Shown here: one piece after another, positions 43,193-50,898 of the stretch
How the letters are laid out: each line of letters opens with the position of its first letter
How positions within the stretch are numbered: position 1 is the first letter of the stretch
DNA from: Thalassolituus hydrocarboniclasticus
Lineage (GTDB): Bacteria; Pseudomonadota; Gammaproteobacteria; Pseudomonadales; Oceanobacteraceae
DNA: 64,000 bases
Reading direction: 5' to 3'
NCBI RefSeq assembly: GCF_025345565.1
Contig: NZ_CP054475.1
Coordinates: 369,501-433,500 of the forward strand
Notes under the pieces: model-generated
The model's database searches: none
The model's input: only the letters and a program-made list of their open reading frames with translations
What the model was told of the DNA's origin: nothing
Position numbers and translations under genes: made by a program

Positions 43193-45616
43193 TTATTGCA
43201 GCAGGCTGATATGGTTGCCCTGCTGACGCATGCGCTCGTTTTCATTGAGGAACTGATGCAGCTGGCCGAGAGACAGTGGCCGGCTGAACAGGTAGCCCTG
43301 ACCCTCATCGCAGTTATTCTGCCGTAAAAAGTGCAGCTGCTCCTGGGTTTCGACGCCTTCTGCTACCACGGTCATGCTCAGTTTGTGTGCCATAGCGATT
43401 ACCGCGGCAGTGATTGCCATGTCGTTTTTGTCGTCCGGGATGTCCATAACAAAGGAGCGGTCGACTTTAAGTACGTCAATCGGGAAGCGCTTGATATAGG
43501 CCAGGGAGGAATAACCGGTACCGAAGTCATCGATGGCGATGGATACACCGATTTTTTTGATTTCCTGCATGATCTGAATCGCGCTTTCGACATCTTCCAT
43601 CAGCGTACTTTCGGTGATTTCCAGTTCCAGGCAGTGGGGCGGGATCTGGCTGATTTCAATCACGCTGTTAATACGGGCCAGCAGGCTCGGGTCGGTAAAC
43701 TGACGGGCGGAGAGGTTAACTGCAACCTTGGCGGTATTGGGCAGTACATTGCTGCGGATCAGTGAGCTGATCTGACGGCAGCTTTGCTCCAGCACCCAGC
43801 TGCCGATTTCAATAATTTGTCCGGTTTCTTCAGCAACGGGAATAAAACGGTCGGGAGTAATCATGCCTTTGTCCGGGTGCTGCCAGCGGATCAGGGTTTC
43901 AACCCCGGTGACGCTGTAGTCGAACAGGCTGATTTTAGGCTGGAATACCAGGCTGAACTGTTCGCGGTTAATGGCTTCGTTGATTTCTTTTTCCAGTGAC
44001 AGATGCTCAAGAATCGACTGGTTCATATCTTCGGAGAAAAACTGGAAGTTGTTGCGCCCAAGCTCTTTGGCGCGGTACATGGCCAGATCGGCATTTTTCA
44101 TCAGAGTGTTAACGTCGGTGGAATCATCCGGCGTCAGGGTAATACCGATACTCACGGTGGTGACGATATCCTGTCCCCTTATGCGGATGGGCTTGGCCAG
44201 TGCCAGCAGCAGTTTTTCAGCCACAACCAATACGTCGGAGGTGTGATGAACGTCGGTCAGCAGGATGGTGAATTCGTCACCGCCGATGCGCGATACGGTG
44301 TCATTCTCGCGCACGGTAGCGCTTAAGCGGTTGGAGACTTCTTTCAGCAGGATGTCGCCGGCATCGTGGCCCAGGGTGTCGTTGATGCGTTTGAACTGAT
44401 CCATATCGAGAAACATCAGCGCCATTGATGTGCCGGAGCGCAGAACGCTTTTAACGGCTTTTTCCAGCCGGTTTTTAAACAGACGGCGGTTGGCAAGGCC
44501 GGTCAGAGGATCATAAAAGGCGAGGTTTTCCATCTGAATCTGTGCGGCTTTCAGTTCGGAAATATCTGAAATAGCCCCTAAATAACCCAATAATTCGCCA
44601 TGACGGTCGTGCAGGGCACTGGCCAGTAACTGAATCCAGGTGTTGCTGTGATCGCGGCGCACCAGGCGCAGTTCCAGCGCGATACTTTCCTGCTCGCAGA
44701 TCAGGCGGTTCCAGGCTTGCTGGGTGGTGCTGAGGTCATCGGGGTGAATGCGGGCAAACCAGTCCTGCAGGCTGGGGAGTTCATCGGGAATGCCATGGAT
44801 ATCGCGCCAGCGCTGATTAACATACTGCAGGCGCTGTTTGCCATCGACCTGAAAAATACCAACAGGTGAGAGTGCCGTTAGTTTGCGGAAACGCTCTTCA
44901 CTGGTTTTCAGCGAGGCGTTTTCGTCTTCAATCGTCAGCAGCAGGCCGTTAAACAGATCGACCAGATCGCCCAGCTCATCGTTATTTTCTTTAGCTGCGC
45001 GGATGGAATAGTCCTTGTTGAGCATAATATGGCGCAGGGTATTGCCCAGGTCTTTCATCGGCCGGGCGACGACTCCTTGCAGCTTATTCGCCAGGAAGAT
45101 CGCCAGCAGTACCGCGGCTGCCAGGATGACAACAGAGAACAGCAGAAACTGATTAATACGCTGCAGCAGGTCCTGATGGCTGATTTCTATATAAAGGGTG
45201 CCTATCGGCGTATCGTCGAGCAGGATAGGAAAGAATTGGGCGAAATTCCGTTGTTCTGTGCGGTGCAGCCCCTGCAGTTTCTCCGGGCATTGCAGTTCGC
45301 CGCTGGCCGGAGAGTAGGATGCTGCGAGTGCCTGGTTTTCGGCATAGATACAACCGCGTACGACACTGCTGTCTGCTCGCAGGGTATTCAGGTTGGTGCG
45401 CAGCAGATCGTAATCACTGAAGGTCAGTGCAGCTGTCGCGCGGTTGGCGATCACCTCGCCCAGCACCGCCTGTTTTTTCTGAATATCCTGACGACTCAGA
45501 TAGTATTCGAGAGATATAAAAGCAAGGTTGGAAACCAGCAGGGTCAGGCCTGTGGTAATCAGAGCGATGATAACCAGCTTACGGCGCAGCGACTGTGTGC
45601 TGATAGAGCGGATCAC
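43193..45616 (-). CDS. Membrane-bound GGDEF-EAL c-di-GMP enzyme with HAMP and PAS
   Basis: The protein has 807 residues, GTG start at 45616 with GGAG eight bases upstream. Two membrane helices (~15-35 and ~150-175) flank a periplasmic sensor with a CHASE8-like look. HAMP (~178-240), PAS/PAC (~250-365), GGDEF (~370-530) and EAL (~545-795) follow. The diguanylate cyclase site is intact (RIGGDEFTILL). In the phosphodiesterase half, the EAL motif reads ETL in GVETLIRWQHP. DDFGTGYSSLAYIKRFPID and VAEGVETQEQL are complete, so PDE activity is likely. It sets c-di-GMP levels for pili, motility or biofilm. Its signal is unknown. Confidence 0.94.
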   Translation of the reverse strand: MIRSISTQSLRRKLVIIALITTGLTLLVSNLAFISLEYYLSRQDIQKKQAVLGEVIANRATAALTFSDYDLLRTNLNTLRADSSVVRGCIYAENQALAASYSPASGELQCPEKLQGLHRTEQRNFAQFFPILLDDTPIGTLYIEISHQDLLQRINQFLLFSVVILAAAVLLAIFLANKLQGVVARPMKDLGNTLRHIMLNKDYSIRAAKENNDELGDLVDLFNGLLLTIEDENASLKTSEERFRKLTALSPVGIFQVDGKQRLQYVNQRWRDIHGIPDELPSLQDWFARIHPDDLSTTQQAWNRLICEQESIALELRLVRRDHSNTWIQLLASALHDRHGELLGYLGAISDISELKAAQIQMENLAFYDPLTGLANRRLFKNRLEKAVKSVLRSGTSMALMFLDMDQFKRINDTLGHDAGDILLKEVSNRLSATVRENDTVSRIGGDEFTILLTDVHHTSDVLVVAEKLLLALAKPIRIRGQDIVTTVSIGITLTPDDSTDVNTLMKNADLAMYRAKELGRNNFQFFSEDMNQSILEHLSLEKEINEAINREQFSLVFQPKISLFDYSVTGVETLIRWQHPDKGMITPDRFIPVAEETGQIIEIGSWVLEQSCRQISSLIRSNVLPNTAKVAVNLSARQFTDPSLLARINSVIEISQIPPHCLELEITESTLMEDVESAIQIMQEIKKIGVSIAIDDFGTGYSSLAYIKRFPIDVLKVDRSFVMDIPDDKNDMAITAAVIAMAHKLSMTVVAEGVETQEQLHFLRQNNCDEGQGYLFSRPLSLGQLHQFLNENERMRQQGNHISLLQ

Positions 45617-46034
45617 CGGTCACACTCCGCTTGGATACGGCTGAATTTCTGCGCGCACATCATCGGATGAATACGACTCTCCCGCTGAATAAAACTGCTT
45701 ATGCGATCCTGCTGCACAACATTCTCCGATTCCCTGCTGTTGGCTGTGTGGCTCTATGCCGGATTCCTGCTGACTATGCTGCCGGGCCGTGGCGGAAACA
45801 CGTTTCTGGCCCTGCAGCAGGAGACAGACAATAAACTGCTGTGACGCATAGCGGAAGAGATTCCTTTATCGTTTATGCAGGCTTTGCTGTGTCTGTCAGT
45901 CTGTGAGCAGCATTTCCTTCAGCTTAGGTAAGGAGTGCGGGGATTACCATTGACTGATGGCAGGGGGAATAAAAAAACTGGCCACAGGGGCCAGTAATAG
46001 GGGAGGAAAAACAATAAAAGAGACTTACTGTAAC
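45617..46034. other. Intergenic region (418 bp) with one doubtful small ORF
   Basis: A 47-codon frame at 45701-45844 (plus) encodes a hydrophobic span SDSLLLAVWLYAGFLLTML followed by a polar tail, resembling a small membrane peptide. It lacks a clear ribosome-binding site and cannot be called with confidence. Otherwise the region holds only the mlaC-like terminator at its right end and presumably the promoter of the GGDEF-EAL gene. Confidence 0.35.
45970..45996 (-). terminator. Terminator of the MlaC-like gene
   Basis: Minus strand: ACTGGCC and GGCCAGT stem with a short loop followed by seven T residues, about 40 bases past the stop at 46035. Confidence 0.88.
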
Positions 46035-46679
46035 TTAGTTGGCGTCCTGTGCAGAAAGTTCCGCCAGCAGTTCATTCATGCTGATATTCTGCAGACGCTC
46101 GCTCAGCTGCTCACGGTAGGTTTTCACCATACCCAGGCCAGCAATGACGGCATCGTAGATGCGCCATTCCTGGCTGTCTTTATCGCGGTACAGGCGAAAG
46201 TCCACAGGAATTGTATTGCCATTGTTCTGCTTCAGGGTGCCTTTAACCAGCGCTTTGTCGCCACTGTCATTAAAGCGCGCTTCGTCAAATTCGAACTGTT
46301 CGCCGTTAAAGGCTTTAAAGGCACCGCTGTAAGTGCGGATCTGCAGTTCACGGAAGCGGTCAATAAAAGCCTGACGCTGCTCAGGGTCGGCACGGCGCCA
46401 GTATTTACCCAGTGCGCCCATGGCGATTTTTTCCTGATCGATGGCTGGCACGATATAGGTTTGTACCAGGCGGCGGACTTCCTCTTCGGTACGCTGTTCC
46501 GGCTGCAGTTTGTTCAGCTCGTTGATAATGCCCAGCGTTGCTGAGGCGACGACATCGCGCGGTGCGATTTCTGCTACAGCGGTTTTGGTCCCAGTCTCAT
46601 TGGCTGCAACACCTGAGCAGGCAAGCAATGCGGCGATGAAGACCGCAAAGGTTGATAATGTCTGGATGGCGATTCGCAT
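46035..46679 (-). CDS. MlaC/Ttg2D-family periplasmic phospholipid-binding protein (stand-alone)
   Basis: The protein has 214 residues with a Sec signal (MRIAIQTLSTFAVFIAALLA...) cleaved near GVAA-NE. The mature part follows the MlaC pattern: a VRRLVQTYIVPAIDQEKIAMGALGKYW-type helix (shown in part), FIDRFRELQIRTYSGAF, VDFRLYRDKDSQEWRIYDAVIAG and the C-terminal VKTYREQLSERLQ. MlaC ferries phospholipids between the outer-membrane MlaA and the inner-membrane MlaFEDB. Here no mlaFEDB gene is adjacent and it has its own terminator. It may therefore be an extra MlaC paralogue working with another MCE system. Confidence 0.88.
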   Translation of the reverse strand: MRIAIQTLSTFAVFIAALLACSGVAANETGTKTAVAEIAPRDVVASATLGIINELNKLQPEQRTEEEVRRLVQTYIVPAIDQEKIAMGALGKYWRRADPEQRQAFIDRFRELQIRTYSGAFKAFNGEQFEFDEARFNDSGDKALVKGTLKQNNGNTIPVDFRLYRDKDSQEWRIYDAVIAGLGMVKTYREQLSERLQNISMNELLAELSAQDAN

Positions 46680-46789
46680 ATTGGTTATCCGTCTTGAGAC
46701 TTACAGTCCGACCAGTATGGCTATCTGCGACGAAGATGAAAAGGTGACACTTTATGAATTTTTTGTTGCGTCCATGCAACGATGAGGGA

Positions 46790-47200
46790 TTATTTCTGAG
46801 GATTGTATATCCAAAAGGAGTCTTTCGCAGTGAAATTGCGGTGTTCAAGCGCAGTCGTCAGTGCTTCCGGGCAGTCTTTAATAAGCAGGGTTTTGCCTTC
46901 GTTATTGGCCCAGCCCTGAATGAAGTGCAGCAGCTGGTGCATAACGCCACGGCGCTGGGTGATAGTACGCACGGCGGCTTGCTGCAGAAGCACTCCCTCG
47001 CTGCTGTCGCTTGCCAGAATCACGCCGATGATACGGTCGTTAAAACGTCCGGCCATAATCCAGCCGCCGCTTCTCAGATGTTGTTCCAGCGCGGCACGGT
47101 CTGAGGTCAGGCCGTCGGTTGAGGTTTCCTGGTGAATTTTGTCGAGATCGTTCCAGTCGGCGTCGGCCGGTGACTGGATATGTTCCAATTTAACTGGCAC
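46790..47200 (-). CDS. PanZ/PanM-like GNAT-fold protein
   Basis: The protein has 136 residues, GTG start at 47200 with GGAG seven bases upstream. The sequence follows the order of E. coli PanZ: DLDKIHQE near residue 20, WIMAGRFNDRIIGVI, LLQQAAVRTITQRRGVMHQLLHFI and a C-terminal aromatic Phe-x-Ala block. The RRGV segment is the acetyl-CoA-binding loop of GNATs. PanZ binds aspartate decarboxylase PanD and promotes its self-cleavage, adjusting pantothenate synthesis to acetyl-CoA. An ordinary acetyltransferase cannot be excluded. No pan gene is adjacent. Confidence 0.6.
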   Translation of the reverse strand: MPVKLEHIQSPADADWNDLDKIHQETSTDGLTSDRAALEQHLRSGGWIMAGRFNDRIIGVILASDSSEGVLLQQAAVRTITQRRGVMHQLLHFIQGWANNEGKTLLIKDCPEALTTALEHRNFTAKDSFWIYNPQK

Positions 47201-47344
47201 AGCATGGCTCCATAGGATGGCGGATAGCAGGCCGGAGGGGAATATTACCGGGAATTTGCCCCGTCACCTTGTCCCGGCCTATTTTCTTAAGCGCTTTGCT
47301 TTATAATGCTTTCTTTTCCTTTTTGCGAGAGTTGGAGCAAGCCC

Positions 47345-47935
47345 ATGGCCCGCAGCGCAACGGTCGAGCGTAATACGCTGGAGACCCAGATCAGCGTCAC
47401 CATCAACCTGGACGGCACCGGTAAAGCACGCTTTGATACCGGCGTACCTTTTCTGGAACATATGATGGATCAGATTGCCCGCCATGGTCTGATCGACCTC
47501 GATATCACCTGCAAAGGTGATAATCACATCGACGATCACCACAGCGTGGAAGACATTGGTATCACTCTTGGTCAGGCATTTGCCAAAGCCATCGGTGATA
47601 AAAAAGGCATCGTCCGTTATGGCCACTCTTACGTGCCGCTGGATGAAGCATTATCGCGTGTGGTTGTCGACTTCTCCGGCCGTCCTGGTCTGGATATGAA
47701 GGTAGAATTCACCCGCGCCAGCATCGGCAAGCTGGATACTCAGCTGTTCTGGGAGTTTTTCCAGGGCTTTGTTAACCACGCCGGCGTCACTCTGCATATC
47801 GACAACCTGAAAGGCTTTAACGCCCACCATCAGGCCGAAACCATTTTCAAAGCCTTTGGCCGTGCACTGCGTATGGCACTGGAGCTGGATCCACGTATGG
47901 CCGGTGTTATGCCATCGACTAAAGGTTGCCTGTAA
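47345..47935 (+). CDS. hisB: Imidazoleglycerol-phosphate dehydratase HisB
   Basis: I set the start at ATG 47345 ([15 protein letters not shown]), with GGAG nine bases ahead; a longer frame adds 13 unlikely residues. The product has 196 residues, as for monofunctional HisB. The two manganese-binding motifs [11 protein letters not shown] and [13 protein letters not shown] are present, as are [13 protein letters not shown] and the C-terminal PSTKGCL. It dehydrates imidazole glycerol phosphate (histidine step 7). It heads a hisB-H-A-F operon. A TATAAT at 47302-47307 is a possible -10 box, with only a weak -35. Confidence 0.97.
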   Translation: MARSATVERNTLETQISVTINLDGTGKARFDTGVPFLEHMMDQIARHGLIDLDITCKGDNHIDDHHSVEDIGITLGQAFAKAIGDKKGIVRYGHSYVPLDEALSRVVVDFSGRPGLDMKVEFTRASIGKLDTQLFWEFFQGFVNHAGVTLHIDNLKGFNAHHQAETIFKAFGRALRMALELDPRMAGVMPSTKGCL

Positions 47936-47952
47936 GCACAAGGGATAAATGA

Positions 47953-48597
47953 ATGAGCAGTAAACTCTGTGCAGTGATCGATTACGGCATGGGCAACCTG
48001 CACTCCGCCCATGGTGCGCTGCAGACTGTGGCGCCGGATACCAAAGTGGTGGTCACCAGCGATGCCGACGTGATCCGCAAAGCCGATCACGTGGTATTGC
48101 CCGGTGTTGGTGCTATCCGTGACTGTATGGCAGAAATCCGCCGTCAGGAAATCGATCAGGTGGTTGCCGAAGTCCGTAAAAGCAAACCCTTACTGGGTAT
48201 CTGTGTTGGCCTGCAGGCCATGATGGAGCGCAGTGAAGAAAACGGCGGCGTTGAGTGCATGGGATTGTTTCCCGGCGAAGTGAAATTCTTCGGCAATGAT
48301 CTGGTAGAAAACGGCGAACAGCTGAAAGTCCCGCATATGGGCTGGAACCGTGTTGAGCAGGTTGCGCACCCGCTGTGGGCCGGTATCGCCGATAACAGCC
48401 GCTTCTACTTTGTGCATTCCTACTACGTGCAGGCGGCTAATGTCGCGCAGGTGAAAGGCCGTGGCCATTACGGCGTCGACTTTGCTGCTGCCATGGGCGA
48501 AGACAATGTCTTTGCGGTGCAGTTTCACCCAGAAAAAAGCCACAACGCTGGTCTGGCGTTGCTGAAAAACTTCCTCGCCTGGGATGGTCAGGCCTGA
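47953..48597 (+). CDS. hisH: Imidazole glycerol phosphate synthase, glutamine amidotransferase subunit HisH
   Basis: The protein has 214 residues. The class I amidotransferase triad is evident: Cys in [11 protein letters not shown] (~residue 83), with His and Glu in [12 protein letters not shown]. The N-terminal [16 protein letters not shown] is the HisH signature. It releases ammonia from glutamine for HisF. An AGGGA site precedes the ATG, 17 bases after hisB. Confidence 0.97.
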   Translation: MSSKLCAVIDYGMGNLHSAHGALQTVAPDTKVVVTSDADVIRKADHVVLPGVGAIRDCMAEIRRQEIDQVVAEVRKSKPLLGICVGLQAMMERSEENGGVECMGLFPGEVKFFGNDLVENGEQLKVPHMGWNRVEQVAHPLWAGIADNSRFYFVHSYYVQAANVAQVKGRGHYGVDFAAAMGEDNVFAVQFHPEKSHNAGLALLKNFLAWDGQA

Positions 48598-48625
48598 TTC
48601 CAAATTCAGAATGTAAGGTAAAACA

Positions 48626-49366
48626 ATGCTGGTAATTCCTGCGATTGATTTAAAAGATGGTCAGTGTGTGCGTTTGCGTCAGGGCCGTATGGAAGATTCC
48701 ACCGTCTTTGGTGATGATCCGGTTTCAATGGCCAAACGCTGGGTCGATGCCGGCTGTCGTCGCCTGCATCTGGTGGATCTGAACGGTGCTTTTGCCGGTA
48801 CGCCGGTTAACGGCGAAGCCGTAACGGCCATCGCCAAAGCCTTTCCTGGCCTGCCGATCCAGATCGGTGGCGGTATCCGCACGCTGGAAACCATCGAGCA
48901 TTACATTAAGGCCGGCGTCAGCTATGTGATTATCGGCACCAAGGCAGTCAAAGAGCCGGAATTTGTTAAAGAAGCCTGTAAAGCATTTCCGGGCACAGTC
49001 ATTGTTGGTCTGGATGCACAGGATGGCTTTGTGGCTACCGATGGCTGGGCTGAAGTGTCTGACGTTAAAGCCGTCGATCTGGCCAAGCAGTTCAAAAACG
49101 ATGGTGTTACCTCCATCGTTTATACCGATATTGCCCGTGACGGCATGATGCAGGGTGTAAACGTGGAAGCCACGCTGCAGCTGGCGGTTGAGGGTGGTAT
49201 CCCGGTGATTGCATCCGGTGGTGTCACCAATATCGAAGATATCCGTGCGCTGTCCAAAGTGGCCAATCAGGGCATTCTGGGTGCCATTACCGGCCGTGCG
49301 ATTTATGAAGGCACGCTGGATGTGGCCGAAGCTCAGACGCTGGCTGACGAGTTAACAGGAGCCTGA
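48626..49366 (+). CDS. hisA: ProFAR isomerase HisA
   Basis: The protein has 246 residues, a (beta/alpha)8 barrel. Catalytic Asp8 lies in [13 protein letters not shown], and the second catalytic Asp in [16 protein letters not shown]. Phosphate-binding loops are QIGGGIRT and [11 protein letters not shown]. It isomerises ProFAR to PRFAR for HisF. Its stop is one base from the hisF start, so the two are coupled. Confidence 0.97.
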   Translation: MLVIPAIDLKDGQCVRLRQGRMEDSTVFGDDPVSMAKRWVDAGCRRLHLVDLNGAFAGTPVNGEAVTAIAKAFPGLPIQIGGGIRTLETIEHYIKAGVSYVIIGTKAVKEPEFVKEACKAFPGTVIVGLDAQDGFVATDGWAEVSDVKAVDLAKQFKNDGVTSIVYTDIARDGMMQGVNVEATLQLAVEGGIPVIASGGVTNIEDIRALSKVANQGILGAITGRAIYEGTLDVAEAQTLADELTGA

Positions 49367-49367
49367 T

Positions 49368-50132
49368 ATGGCGCTCGCCAAACGTATTATTCCTTGTCTG
49401 GATGTCGATAAAGGCCGCGTGGTTAAAGGCGTGAACTTTGTTGGTATCCGCGATGCCGGTGACCCGGTGGAAATCGCCAAGCGTTATAACGACCAGGGCG
49501 CCGACGAAATTACCTTCCTCGATATTACCGCCAGTCACGAAGGTCGTGACACCACGGTGCATATGGTGGAAGCCATCGCCGAACAGGTATTTATCCCGCT
49601 GACCGTGGGTGGTGGTATCCGCGAGCTGGACGATATTCGCCGTATGCTGAATGCTGGCGCTGATAAGGTGTCGATCAATTCAGCGGCGGTATACAACCCT
49701 GAGTTTGTTAAAGCAGCATCGGATAAATTCGGTGCGCAGTGTATTGTCGTTGCGATTGACGCCAAGCAGGTCGGTGATAATCACTGGGAAATCTTTACCC
49801 ACGGCGGCCGCAAGGCGACCGGTATTAATGCGGTAGAGTGGGCGGTAAAAATGGCGGAATTCGGCGCTGGTGAAATCCTGCTGACGTCTATGGACCGTGA
49901 TGGTGTGAAATCGGGTTTCGACCTCGGTGTTACTCGTGCTATTGTTGATTCTGTTAATATACCGGTGATCGCCTCAGGTGGTGTGGGCAACCTCGACCAT
50001 CTGGTAGATGGCGTGAAGATCGGACATGCCGATGCGGTGCTGGCCGCCAGTATTTTCCATTTTGGTGAATACACGGTGCAGCAAGCCAAGCAGTACATGG
50101 CTGCGGCAGGCATCGAAATGCGGCTTGATTAA
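49368..50132 (+). CDS. hisF: Imidazole glycerol phosphate synthase cyclase subunit HisF
   Basis: The protein has 254 residues, a TIM barrel. Catalytic Asp11 lies in [15 protein letters not shown], and the second Asp in [15 protein letters not shown]. Phosphate loops are [11 protein letters not shown] and [12 protein letters not shown]. It joins PRFAR with ammonia from HisH to give imidazole glycerol phosphate and AICAR. AGGAG lies in the end of hisA. A strong terminator follows the gene. Confidence 0.97.
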   Translation: MALAKRIIPCLDVDKGRVVKGVNFVGIRDAGDPVEIAKRYNDQGADEITFLDITASHEGRDTTVHMVEAIAEQVFIPLTVGGGIRELDDIRRMLNAGADKVSINSAAVYNPEFVKAASDKFGAQCIVVAIDAKQVGDNHWEIFTHGGRKATGINAVEWAVKMAEFGAGEILLTSMDRDGVKSGFDLGVTRAIVDSVNIPVIASGGVGNLDHLVDGVKIGHADAVLAASIFHFGEYTVQQAKQYMAAAGIEMRLD

Positions 50133-50181
50133 CATACTATCTGCAAAAACAGGCTAATAATGCTGGCTTTGCTGAGACGTG

Positions 50182-50212
50182 AAAAAGATCCGGAAAATGC
50201 CGGATCTTTTTA
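50182..50212 (+). terminator. Terminator of the his operon
   Basis: AAAAAGATCCGG and CCGGATCTTTTT form a long stem with a short loop ending in T residues, 50 bases after hisF. Confidence 0.92.
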
Positions 50213-50245
50213 TATCAGTTAATCTGTCAGATATAAGGAATGACA

Positions 50246-50659
50246 ATGGGACTTAAGGAAAAAAAAGCGGCACGCGATTTTGAACAGGATCGTCTGGACT
50301 CATTAAAAGCTCAGATTTTCGAAGCCGCCAAATTCGAGTTCGAAATTGAAATCAAGTGGGACACCATTACCATTGATGGCTACTCACACCTGTATGAGCA
50401 AACCTGGCCTCTGATTTATTTTGAGCCGGTGATTATTGCACTTAAAGAATTATGCTCTGATGATTTTTGCCAGGAAGCTGTGCAGGCTGGCCTGAAAAAA
50501 ATCGTTATTGAAAATGACGGCGACATTCACAACTCCAGTAAGTGCGCTTCATTCAGCGACGGTGTGTTAACGATTAACCACTCGCCGATCATTAATGCCG
50601 AGAATCAGGTTCAGGATCGCGCAAATACGATCAAAGAAGTGATTGAGAACGCTCTGTAA
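50246..50659 (+). CDS. Small conserved-looking protein of unknown function
   Basis: Two in-frame ATGs lie at 50240 and 50246. The Shine-Dalgarno TAAGGA ends at 50239, immediately against the first but six bases before the second, so I choose 50246 (137 residues). It is acidic and soluble. An N-terminal helix rich in Lys and Glu precedes a mixed alpha/beta part with EFEIEIKWDTI, FEPVIIALKELC and a C-terminal helix NTIKEVIENAL. No motif was recognised. It is a single gene between two terminators, so monocistronic. Confidence 0.75.
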   Translation: MGLKEKKAARDFEQDRLDSLKAQIFEAAKFEFEIEIKWDTITIDGYSHLYEQTWPLIYFEPVIIALKELCSDDFCQEAVQAGLKKIVIENDGDIHNSSKCASFSDGVLTINHSPIINAENQVQDRANTIKEVIENAL

Positions 50660-50679
50660 GTGACGATTCTCCGCAGATA

Positions 50680-50713
50680 AAAACAGGCCGCATATCCGCG
50701 GCCTGTTTTTTTA
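50680..50713 (+). terminator. Terminator after the 137-residue gene
   Basis: ACAGGCCGC and GCGGCCTGT stem with a 6-base loop followed by seven T residues. Confidence 0.93.
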
Positions 50714-50840
50714 TGGGCGCCGTACATTTAGGGTCTGTGATGACCGCCTGCTTATGTTGTCGCTCTGTATTTCTGTGACGAAGGTGTTCTGTGCAGGTTC
50801 TGTTCTGTATTTATGAGCTTCTGGACAGGGTGTGGCGGTA

Positions 50841-50869
50841 TTAACAGGCATGTCGTAATTGTGTACTAT
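50841..50869 (+). promoter_or_regulatory. Candidate sigma-70 promoter of the TonB-dependent receptor
   Basis: TTAACA (50841-50846), 17 bases, TACTAT (50864-50869), about 30 bases before the ATG. No clear Fur-box palindrome was seen. Confidence 0.5.
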
Positions 50870-50898
50870 CTCGCCACTTATATGGGCAGGGATGCATA

